DNA from: an uncultured beta proteobacterium
Lineage (GTDB): Bacteria > Pseudomonadota > Gammaproteobacteria > Burkholderiales > SG8-39
Assembly: GCA_902826155.1 (NCBI GenBank)
Contig: CADEDU010000001.1
Span: 1 to 15,417 of the forward strand
Length of the DNA: 15,417 nucleotides
Reading direction: 5' to 3'
In this document: positions 8,126 to 14,554 of the stretch, piece by piece
Numbering within the stretch: position 1 is the first letter of the stretch
How the letters are laid out: each line of letters begins with the position of its first letter
Translations under genes and position numbers: made by a program
Notes under the pieces: generated by a model
Databases searched by the model: none
The model's input: the letters and a program-made list of their open reading frames with translations, nothing else
Told to the model about the DNA's origin: nothing

Positions 8126-9163
8126 TTAGTTGCGTAGTGCCGGGGTCGGCAGCGTGACCTCGGGTGAGCCGACCTGATTCAGATGCGGCAGGTTGGCCCG
8201 GCGCAGTACGTACCCCCGCTTGCCGAGCAATGCCAGCAGGCCGTTCTCGCCCACGAGATGTCCGGCGCCGACCATGACGAAGTAGCGCCTGCCTGAGCGC
8301 AGGAACTCCTCGATGCGCACGAGCATGTGCGGATGGCGCGCGTCGTACATCCGTTCGCAATTGGTGCGCTCGATCTGCGAGGCGCCGCAGAACGCCTCGA
8401 TCGCACGCGCGAGGCCTTCGATGTCGCCGCGCTCCCAGTGCGTGAATTGATCGCGCAGAATGCCGTGGTACTCGCCGCGCCGCGCGCGCGCGATGGTGGC
8501 GCGCAGCAGCTCGAGCTCCTGATTCGGCGTGAGCATGCGGTCGAACTGCAATGCGCGCTCGAAGCCTTCGATCTCGACGATGGTCTTGTTGTGCTTCTTG
8601 GCGAGCGTGAGCAGCGGCAGTTCCATGCCGTGCGCGGTCGACAGCTCACCGGGTCGAAATGCCGCTGATAGCGACGCGACATTGGTGGCCAGCTCGAGCG
8701 GGCGCCGCTCGCTCATGCGCAACGCGTCGAACGTGGCCTTGCCGCGCGGCAGGGCTTCCAGCAGGTCGTTCATCAACCCCTGCGAAAGATGGTTCTCGAC
8801 GCGCTCGGGTGGTGCGTAGCGGCGTTTGCGGGTGTGCTCGACGGTTCTGGCGCGATCGGAAATGTCGGCTTCGACCGCGATCACGTCCGATTGGCCGAAC
8901 GCAACGGCGATGTCGCGCGGGAACGGTTTGTAGTACGCCGGCTTGCCGGCGTGCACCGTGCCGAACAGGTAGAGGAAATTGCCGCCGTGATCGACTCGCC
9001 AGATCGCCGGAGAGATCTGCGCCGGTTCGGTTTTTGGCGCCTCCGGTGGCGGCGCGCTGGCGCAGGCGGCCAGCAACGCAGCGGTGAATGCGATCCAGAC
9101 GTAGCGCCAGAAGCGGCTCAAATCGAGAACCGCGCCGGCATGGGTATGAGGCGTTTCGGTCAC
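8126..9163 (-). CDS. TraB/GumN-family lipoprotein
   Basis: A 345-residue protein of the TraB/GumN family (Pfam TraB-type fold). Diagnostic motifs are the N-terminal YLFGTVHAGK (res 65-74, the GxxH motif), the central AHGMELPLLTLAKK (~177-190) and IEGFERALQFD (~198-208), and the C-terminal second GxxH in GAGHLVGENGLLALL (299-313). A signal peptide with hydrophobic core ~22-33 ends in the lipobox LAAC (Cys34), followed by a Pro/Ala-rich linker. The protein is therefore probably a lipid-anchored envelope protein. The start is GTG at 9163; I see no in-frame ATG near the signal peptide and only a weak ribosome-binding site. Biochemical function is unsettled for bacterial members; a metallohydrolase- or protease-like activity has been suggested for the wider superfamily. 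Its neighbour is the M48 protease on the same strand, and the enoyl-CoA hydratase gene is divergent. Confidence 0.88.
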   Translation of the reverse strand: MTETPHTHAGAVLDLSRFWRYVWIAFTAALLAACASAPPPEAPKTEPAQISPAIWRVDHGGNFLYLFGTVHAGKPAYYKPFPRDIAVAFGQSDVIAVEADISDRARTVEHTRKRRYAPPERVENHLSQGLMNDLLEALPRGKATFDALRMSERRPLELATNVASLSAAFRPGELSTAHGMELPLLTLAKKHNKTIVEIEGFERALQFDRMLTPNQELELLRATIARARRGEYHGILRDQFTHWERGDIEGLARAIEAFCGASQIERTNCERMYDARHPHMLVRIEEFLRSGRRYFVMVGAGHLVGENGLLALLGKRGYVLRRANLPHLNQVGSPEVTLPTPALRN

Positions 9164-9437
9164 TACATCACTACCAAGGGCAAGAGCGAGGGAAGGTGAA
9201 CGGGTGCAGCGCTAGCGTGGATGGCGATGCGCCGCAAATGGCGTAGCAATCCTGCGAAGAGCAACTTTGTCGTCGCGGCTCGGCGCCGTCAAGTTGTGCG
9301 CATCGTCCGAGATCCGATCGAGCGAGCGTCAATGGAGCAGACTAACTGGGCGAGCGTTGTGGCCGCAGCGATGCCCACGATGACGGCTCGGCGAATTTCG
9401 GCATACTCGCCGGCATCCACAGCACGAGGATGCACGC

Positions 9438-10229
9438 ATGGACTACCGCAACATCAAGCTCGACGTTCGCGACGGCACCGCGGTGCTCGCCCTGGCGCGT
9501 CCGGAGCGCAAGAACGCATTCGACCTGGACATGCGCGCCGAGATCGCCGACGCGGTCGCGCGTGTGCGCGACGACAGCGCGGTGCGCGCGTTGATTCTCA
9601 CCGGCGAGGGCGGCGATTTCTGCGCCGGCGGCGATCTGCGGGCGATGTCGCAGGGGCCGATCGAGGCGATAGCCGGACGCGAGCGCATGCGTGCGGCGCA
9701 CCGCTGGATTCGGCCGCTGATCGAACTCGATCGCCCAGTGATCGCGGCGGTCGACGGCGTGGCGTTCGGCGCGGGCTTCAGTCTGGCGCTCACGGCCGAC
9801 ATCGTGCTGATCACCGCGCGGGCGCGATTCTCGATGTCGTTCATGCGCGTCGGGCTGGTGCCTGATTGCGGCGCGTTCTACACCCTGCCGCGCGCCGTCG
9901 GCCTGCAGCGTGCCAAGGAGTTGATCCTGTCGGCGCGCGTGGTCGAGGCCGAGGAGGCGCTGCGCCTGGGCATTGCGATGGAGATCGTGCCCACCGAGCA
10001 GTTGATGGATCGCGCGCGCGCCATCGCCGCCTCGTTTGCCGCGGCCTCGGGCACGGTCGTGAGCCTGGTGAAGGATGCGTTCACCCATGGCGGCAGCGAC
10101 GATCTGGCGGCGGCCCTGCACTTCGAGGCGGCGGCCCAGGGCGTAGCGTTCTCGACCGAGTATCACCGCAGCGCGGTGCGCGATTTCCTCGACAAGAAGC
10201 CGCTCAAGTTCAACTGGCCGGCGCGTTGA
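9438..10229 (+). CDS. Enoyl-CoA hydratase/isomerase family protein, PaaG-like isomerase subgroup
   Basis: A 263-residue crotonase-fold protein. The oxyanion-hole segments are FCAGGDLRAM (res 61-70) and GVAFGAGFSLAL (107-118). The two glutamates of true enoyl-CoA hydratases are absent: Ser115 and Phe135 occupy those positions. Instead RFSMSFMRVGLVPDCG (130-144) closely resembles PaaG (1,2-epoxyphenylacetyl-CoA isomerase), including the conserved Asp143 of the GLxPDxG motif, followed by LPRAVG. An isomerase on an acyl-CoA, perhaps in aromatic catabolism, is therefore more likely than a hydratase; the exact substrate is unknown. GAGGA at 9426-9430 sits seven bases before the ATG. The Bug receptor gene starts 17 bases after the stop, so the two form an operon. 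Confidence 0.88.
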   Translation: MDYRNIKLDVRDGTAVLALARPERKNAFDLDMRAEIADAVARVRDDSAVRALILTGEGGDFCAGGDLRAMSQGPIEAIAGRERMRAAHRWIRPLIELDRPVIAAVDGVAFGAGFSLALTADIVLITARARFSMSFMRVGLVPDCGAFYTLPRAVGLQRAKELILSARVVEAEEALRLGIAMEIVPTEQLMDRARAIAASFAAASGTVVSLVKDAFTHGGSDDLAAALHFEAAAQGVAFSTEYHRSAVRDFLDKKPLKFNWPAR

Positions 10230-10246
10230 CGCAACGGAGTGAGCGA

Positions 10247-11221
10247 ATGATGCGGTTCATGACAACGGTGGTCACGACGTTCTGTGCGTTGAGCATGGCA
10301 AGCGCTCCGCAGTTGGCGCTTGCGCAGTCCTATCCCAGCAAGCCGATCCGCATCATCGTCGGCTTCGGACCAGGCAGCGGCACCGACGTGTCCACGCGCC
10401 TGATGGCCACCAAGATCAACGAGGCCACCGGCATTCAGTTCGTGGTCGACAACAAGCCCGGCGCCAACGGATTCATCGCAGCGCAGGAAGCGGCGCGTGC
10501 AGCCCCCGACGGCTATACCGCCTACATCGGCGGCAACACCACGCATGGTGCCAACCCGGCACTGTTCAAGTCGGTGCCCTACGATCCGATCGGTGATTTC
10601 ACGCCGGTGACCCGGCTGGCAATGGCGCCGCTGGTGCTGCTGGTTGCGCCCAAGCACAGCGTGCAGAGCGTGGCAGAGCTCACCGCGCTGGCCAAGCAGC
10701 AGGCCGGCAAACTCACCTTTGCCACCGGCAGCGCATCGCATCGTGGCGCCGCGGAGCTGTACCGCAAGGCCGCCGGCATCGACATCGTGCACGTGCCGTA
10801 CAAATCCAGTCCGCTGGCGATGAACGACATCGTCGGCAATCACGTCGACTTCATGTTCCTCGACAGCGCAGCCGCGGTCCCGTACATGCGTGGGGGCAAG
10901 GCGAAGGCGCTGGCCGTCACTTCGGCGCGGCGGGTCGAATCGTTTCCCGATCTGCCGACGATGCAGGAGCTGGGGTTTCGCGATTTCGAGATGGCCGGCT
11001 GGACCGCGCTGTTCCTGCCGAAAGGTGCACCACGCGAGATCGTCGAGCGGCTGAACAAGGTTTTTCGCGATTTCATGGCTACCGGCGATGCACGCGAGTT
11101 CATGCACCGCAGCGGCGGGTTCTTTGCGCCGGGCACGCCCGAGGAGCTCACCGCGTGGGTCCGTACCGAGTTGGTACGCTGGAAGGAGATCGTGACGATC
11201 GCGGGGATCCAGCCCGAGTAG
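10247..11221 (+). CDS. Bug/TctC-family periplasmic tripartite tricarboxylate receptor
   Basis: A 324-residue extracytoplasmic solute-binding protein. The signal peptide (~res 1-26) ends at LALA before QSYPSKPIRIIVGF, the classic Bug mature N-terminus. The next motifs are also family hallmarks: GPGSGTDVSTRLMA, VVDNKPGANGFIAAQEAARAA and PDGYTAYIG. So are the central YDPIGDFTPVTRL, PYKSSPLAMNDIVGNHVDFMF and the C-terminal segment on scheduling of LPTMQELGF. Bug receptors bind carboxylates and other small organic molecules and are hugely amplified in Burkholderiales; many are encoded apart from TctAB permeases, as here. GGAG at 10236-10239 precedes the tandem ATG codons at 10247 and 10250. It follows the isomerase gene by 17 bases, suggesting that the ligand may be a precursor metabolised by that enzyme (inference). 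Confidence 0.93.
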   Translation: MMRFMTTVVTTFCALSMASAPQLALAQSYPSKPIRIIVGFGPGSGTDVSTRLMATKINEATGIQFVVDNKPGANGFIAAQEAARAAPDGYTAYIGGNTTHGANPALFKSVPYDPIGDFTPVTRLAMAPLVLLVAPKHSVQSVAELTALAKQQAGKLTFATGSASHRGAAELYRKAAGIDIVHVPYKSSPLAMNDIVGNHVDFMFLDSAAAVPYMRGGKAKALAVTSARRVESFPDLPTMQELGFRDFEMAGWTALFLPKGAPREIVERLNKVFRDFMATGDAREFMHRSGGFFAPGTPEELTAWVRTELVRWKEIVTIAGIQPE

Positions 11222-11230
11222 GTCGCACTG

Positions 11231-11242
11231 CGGATCGATCCG
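11231..11242. other. 12-bp palindrome in the convergent Bug-pcaG gap
   Basis: CGGATCGATCCG is a perfect palindrome in the 32-base gap between the two convergent stop codons. As RNA it would give only a 4-bp stem with a 4-base loop on either strand and has no T-tract, so a bidirectional terminator role is possible but weakly supported. Confidence 0.25.
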
Positions 11243-11253
11243 ACCGCGCCCGC

Positions 11254-11832
11254 TCAGTCGTCGAAAAACGGCGTCTCGCCTTCGCCACGCAAGCGCACGT
11301 CGAACCGATAGCGCGCGGGCGCTTCCTTTGTCGCGATGAGTCGCGATCGGAGCTCGGCCGGTTGCACGCCATTGAGCACCGCGTCGCGGTCATTGCCTGC
11401 CTCGTCGGCGAAGTAGAGGACCGTCTGCAGCTCGCGCATCAAGCCCGAGTAGAGCACCACCACGTTGATGTGCGGCGCGCGTTGCAGTCCGTCGGGCATG
11501 CTGTAGGCGCCGGGCTTGATGGTGCGAAACCGGAACGAGCCGTCGCGATCGGTCGCGGCGCGGCCCCACCCGTAGAAGTTCGGATCGGCCTGTGCGGCGC
11601 GCGGGTCAATGGGGTCGTTGAAGATGCCGTTGGCATCGGCCTGCCAGATCTCCAGCACCACGTTGTGCAGCGGCCGGCCATCGTGCTGCGTCACGCGGCC
11701 CTGAATTTCGATGATCTCCCCACGCGCCGGGCGGCCCTCGAGCACGGTGAGATCGTTGGCATTGGCATCGACGTAGCGCTCGGGGAAGAACGGCCCGATC
11801 GTGGCGCTCGCGGTGGGCACGCACTGCGACAT
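11254..11832 (-). CDS. pcaG: Protocatechuate 3,4-dioxygenase, alpha subunit
   Basis: A 192-residue intradiol dioxygenase alpha subunit. TIGPFFPERY (res 11-20), NVVLEIWQADANGIF (58-71), DPNFYGWGRAATDRDG (83-98), RTIKPGAY (103-110) and APHINVVV (119-126) follow the PcaG pattern. At positions equivalent to the four beta-subunit iron ligands it has Phe71, Tyr110, His121 and Asn123. Two ligands are therefore lost, as expected for the non-catalytic alpha chain that completes the active-site pocket. The enzyme opens protocatechuate between C3 and C4 to beta-carboxy-cis,cis-muconate. The ATG at 11832 is chosen because GGGAG lies nine bases upstream; a TTG at 11853 overlapping the pcaH stop is less likely. 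It follows pcaH after 17 bases and is translated from the same message. Confidence 0.93.
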   Translation of the reverse strand: MSQCVPTASATIGPFFPERYVDANANDLTVLEGRPARGEIIEIQGRVTQHDGRPLHNVVLEIWQADANGIFNDPIDPRAAQADPNFYGWGRAATDRDGSFRFRTIKPGAYSMPDGLQRAPHINVVVLYSGLMRELQTVLYFADEAGNDRDAVLNGVQPAELRSRLIATKEAPARYRFDVRLRGEGETPFFDD

Positions 11833-11849
11833 GGTGTGCGTCTCCCGGC

Positions 11850-12557
11850 TCAAGGTTGTGTGGGCGTGGCGCGCCGGCCGCGCACCACGATGCGGTGCTC
11901 GAACACCAGCGCGTTGTCGGGCCCTTCGCTCGGCGGCAGCGCACGCGCGATCAGCCGCTCGCGTGCGTCGTGGTCGGGCACCGCGTTGAAAATGCGATCC
12001 TGGGCGTTGAGCGGTTCACCGGGAAAGTACATCTGCGTGACCAGCCGCGAGAGCCACACCCGGCCCCATACCGAAAAATGGATGTGCGGCGGGCGCCACC
12101 ATTTGCCGGTGTCGGGCACCGGATAGGCGCCTGGCTTGATCGTGCGGATCTCGATGCGGCCGCTGTCGTCGGCCAGCACGCGCGCGGCGCCGTAGAAGTG
12201 CGGATCGATCGGTGCGTGATCGCTGTCGTTCGGATGAACGTAGCGTCCGGCACTGTTGGCCTGCCACATCTCGATCATCGTGCCGGGTACCGGTGCGCCG
12301 TCCTCGTCGACGACCGCAAGCCGCACCAGGATGAGCTGACCGAGCGCCTGAGCCGTGTCGTATCCGGCGACGTCGGCGCCGAGTTGCGACAGGCGAGTCG
12401 CATGTCGGCGCGGTCCGGTCAGCTCTGACCAGGTGAGCGGACGACGCTGCAGCGGCTGCGATGGATTGCGCCACGCGGTCTGCGCGTAACCCTCGATGAT
12501 GCGGCAGGGCTGGGTCGGTTCCGGGCGCGGGGCAACCGTGTAGTCGGACGGGGGCAT
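11850..12557 (-). CDS. pcaH: Protocatechuate 3,4-dioxygenase, beta (iron-binding) subunit
   Basis: A 235-residue intradiol dioxygenase beta subunit, catalytic partner of PcaG in the beta-ketoadipate pathway. The four Fe(III) ligands of the family are all present: Tyr106 (AGRYVHPND), Tyr145 (KPGAYPVP), His158 and His160 (RPPHIHFSVWG), with the spacing of the classical enzyme and the conserved active-site Arg155. Upstream segments QLILVRLAVVDEDGAPVPG and MIEMWQANSAGRY form the beta-sandwich core, and LVTQMYFPGEP (~172-182) follows. The start is ATG at 12557. No Shine-Dalgarno sequence precedes it: the leader is instead a tandem AACACTTC-type octamer array running almost to the start codon. No other pca gene (pcaB, C, D, IJ, Q) is in the window. 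Confidence 0.95.
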   Translation of the reverse strand: MPPSDYTVAPRPEPTQPCRIIEGYAQTAWRNPSQPLQRRPLTWSELTGPRRHATRLSQLGADVAGYDTAQALGQLILVRLAVVDEDGAPVPGTMIEMWQANSAGRYVHPNDSDHAPIDPHFYGAARVLADDSGRIEIRTIKPGAYPVPDTGKWWRPPHIHFSVWGRVWLSRLVTQMYFPGEPLNAQDRIFNAVPDHDARERLIARALPPSEGPDNALVFEHRIVVRGRRATPTQP

Positions 12558-12559
12558 GC

Positions 12560-12607
12560 GAAGTGTGGAAGTGTTGAAGTGTTGCGGTATTGAAGTGTCG
12601 CGGCGTC
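12560..12607. repeat. Tandem octamer array abutting the pcaH start codon
   Basis: On the plus strand the units are GAAGTGTG, GAAGTGTT, GAAGTGTT, GCGGTATT, GAAGTGTC and GCGGCGTC in perfect 8-base register. Four units match closely and two are diverged. On the pcaH sense strand the repeat reads AACACTTC and ends two bases before the ATG. It replaces the expected ribosome-binding site. A repeat of this size could change length by slippage and alter leader or promoter spacing; that is inference. Confidence 0.75.
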
Positions 12608-12621
12608 GAGAGTTTCCGGCG

Positions 12622-12638
12622 CTGGAGGACGCCTCCAG
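12622..12638. other. Perfect 7-bp hairpin between pcaH and the membrane-protein gene
   Basis: CTGGAGG, ACG, CCTCCAG forms a perfect stem with a 3-base loop. It lies 38 bases past the stop of the minus-strand membrane-protein gene and 65-81 bases upstream of pcaH, so it may act as a terminator for the first or an operator for the second. No T-tract follows. A second pairing, GCTGCT (12643-12648) with AGCAGC (12658-12663), lies closer to the stop codon. Confidence 0.4.
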
Positions 12639-12675
12639 ACGAGCTGCTCGCGATGCTAGCAGCAGGGCAGTACTT

Positions 12676-14409
12676 TCAGCGTGCCGCCGCGAGCGCCGGT
12701 TGAGCGAACAGGCTCGCCAGCAGCGGTCCCAGATCGCGCTCGGCGGCGGCGCGGCAGCTGAAGATCGTGACCGCGGGCGACGCGCCGCCGTTCGAAACGG
12801 GCTGGCGATTGGGCGAATCGTCGGCGGTGGTGGTCCACAGCCGGTGCAGCGTCTGCTCCAGGAACGGTCGGTCGGTGGTGTCGTCGATTACCAGCACGAC
12901 GCGATCGAGCGCGATGCTGTCGAACAACTGCGCCAGCTCCCACACGCAACCCTGGCGTTCGGGTGAGAACGCGCGCAAGTCCATGATCACCGCGTCGCAA
13001 TCGCGCACCAGACGTCGCAAGGTGGGCCGCCAGGTGTCGTCGAAGCAGAAGAATTCGTGCACGCGGTAGCGCCCGTCGGGCGTGACGCGATCGTGGCCGG
13101 TGGCAGTGCGGGCATCGAGTTCGCGGGCGTCGTCGATGAACTGCTCGCGGGTGCGGCCGCGTACGAACTGCAGGAACTCGTGGGGTTCGATATTGGCGCT
13201 TGCCAGATCGGGGCCGGCGATCATCGCGATGCTGCCCTGGCGCAGCCACACGCGCTGCAGCCCGGCGAACAGCCGCTCGCTGCGCGCGCCCAATGCGAAC
13301 ACCCGCAACAGCAGCAGATCGGCGTGATGCTGCGGGTGGAGCGGTCGCGTGATCGCGAACCCCAGCCGCACGCACATCCACCACGCCACGAAGCCCGCCA
13401 GACCGGTGAAGATCCACAGCGCGCCATTGAATGCCAGGCTCACTGAAGCCACCACCGCAAACAGCATCACTACCGCGGCGACCTGCATCAGCTCGTCCGA
13501 CATTGCATAGCGCTCGTAGCGCCTTGCGAGCCAGTGCAGGATGCCCCAGCCGAGCAGCGCAAACACCGCAAAGCCCAGCAAAGCCGAACCAAAGAGTACG
13601 GTGCGTGCACTGACGCCGATACGCAGCGCGAAATCGACCAGCGCGTACACACCGCCCTCGGACAGCTGCTGAAACAGGGCGAGCGTGCCGAACGCGCCGG
13701 TCCAGGCGAACACCAGCAATGCCAGTACCAGCGGACCGACTCCGCGCCAGCGCCGCGCCATGAACGAGCCCAGCATCAACGTCGACGGACCCATCATCAC
13801 CAGCCACAGCAGCGGCCCCTGCTCGGGGTGGTCGCGCAGGAACACCGCCCACAACACGCACAGCACGCCCACGTACGCCGCGATGTTGGCGATACGCGCG
13901 CGCGTGTGGGTGGCTGCGACCATGTTCACGATCAGCACCGTGGGCCAGAAGTAGATCCAGAACAGCATCAGAACCTTCGACCAGGTGCGCCCCTCACCGG
14001 CGCCTAGCAGCCATCCGTACGTCATCACCAGCGCGAATGCAGCGCCGGCGATGATGTAGACCGCGGCGGTGAGCCAGCGTCCGCGTAGCACGCTCGTGAG
14101 CACGCGGCCGTCGGTCGCTTGGGAACCTCGATCGACGTAGCGGATGGTCAGCGGGATCGACGGCGGGATCGGCGGCGGCGTGCTAGTCGCCTGGGCGATC
14201 GTCTGCGATGCCGATTGGTTGGGCGCGGGTCCGGTGCGTGCCGCCTGTGCAGGCAGCGGCGGTGGCTGACCCGAGCGTGAGTTCATCGCGCGCAGCACGG
14301 CGCGCCGGTACAGCGAGATCAGCAGCCAGGACACGGGGAAGGCCAGCACCGTCGCGATGATCAGCATCATCGGCAAGGCGCCGGTCAGCAACAGCAGAAC
14401 TGGATCCAT
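12676..14409 (-). CDS. Polytopic membrane protein with cytosolic TIR-like C-terminal domain
   Basis: A 577-residue protein not matched to a named family. Hydrophobic segment 1 spans ~res 5-34. A Pro/Gln/Ser-rich linker (~46-90) follows, then about eight more membrane spans (~112-137, 146-166, 172-191, 198-218, 224-245, 270-293, 305-325, 328-350). The soluble C-terminus (351-577) alternates strands and helices: LLLLRVF (366-371), helix SERLFAGLQRVW, strand SIAMIAGPD (393-401), later RDCDAVIMDLRAFSPERQGC and WELAQLF (469-496), and RVVLVIDDTTD (503-513). The segment AVIMDLR-FSP-CVWEL resembles the TIR-domain strand followed by a helix with a conserved Glu (here Glu491). A TIR-like or other Rossmannoid domain is my inference. 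The ATG at 14409 starts the first membrane segment; the upstream extension would overlap the divergent caspase gene. No Shine-Dalgarno sequence is evident. It is divergent from the caspase gene across 145 bases. Confidence 0.75.
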   Translation of the reverse strand: MDPVLLLLTGALPMMLIIATVLAFPVSWLLISLYRRAVLRAMNSRSGQPPPLPAQAARTGPAPNQSASQTIAQATSTPPPIPPSIPLTIRYVDRGSQATDGRVLTSVLRGRWLTAAVYIIAGAAFALVMTYGWLLGAGEGRTWSKVLMLFWIYFWPTVLIVNMVAATHTRARIANIAAYVGVLCVLWAVFLRDHPEQGPLLWLVMMGPSTLMLGSFMARRWRGVGPLVLALLVFAWTGAFGTLALFQQLSEGGVYALVDFALRIGVSARTVLFGSALLGFAVFALLGWGILHWLARRYERYAMSDELMQVAAVVMLFAVVASVSLAFNGALWIFTGLAGFVAWWMCVRLGFAITRPLHPQHHADLLLLRVFALGARSERLFAGLQRVWLRQGSIAMIAGPDLASANIEPHEFLQFVRGRTREQFIDDARELDARTATGHDRVTPDGRYRVHEFFCFDDTWRPTLRRLVRDCDAVIMDLRAFSPERQGCVWELAQLFDSIALDRVVLVIDDTTDRPFLEQTLHRLWTTTADDSPNRQPVSNGGASPAVTIFSCRAAAERDLGPLLASLFAQPALAAAR

Positions 14410-14446
14410 AGCGCGCTGGGGGAGGGTGCCCGCGATGCCGGTGGGC

Positions 14447-14470
14447 TCGGCTCGATCACGGCGGAGCCGA
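14447..14470. promoter_or_regulatory. Inverted repeat in the divergent membrane-protein/caspase intergenic region
   Basis: TCGGCTC (14447-14453) and GAGCCGA (14464-14470) are perfect complements separated by 10 bases. They lie 38 bases from one start codon and 85 from the other. This placement suits a shared operator controlling both genes. I cannot assign -35/-10 boxes on either strand with confidence. Confidence 0.35.
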
Positions 14471-14554
14471 CTCGGGGCCCGTGGCTTGCGCCTAGGATGG
14501 CAATTGTCGGAGGGCGCGTGCAACATCGCACGTCCCGTCAATGTGGAGTCCTTC

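Noticed and set aside
11833..11853. Upstream TTG start for pcaG overlapping the pcaH stop
   Set aside because: The ATG at 11832 has a GGGAG ribosome-binding site, and the protein pattern begins there.
11155..12126. 323-residue plus-strand open frame opposite pcaG and pcaH
   Set aside because: The minus strand encodes both dioxygenase subunits with all iron ligands; the plus frame has no recognisable features.
12560..12607. CRISPR-like or minisatellite array
   Set aside because: The unit is only 8 bases with no spacers, so it cannot be CRISPR; kept as a simple tandem repeat.
12656..13861. 401-residue minus-strand open frame overlapping the membrane protein in another frame
   Set aside because: Arg/Gly/Ala-rich out-of-frame translation; the alternative frame has clear membrane spans and an ordered soluble domain.
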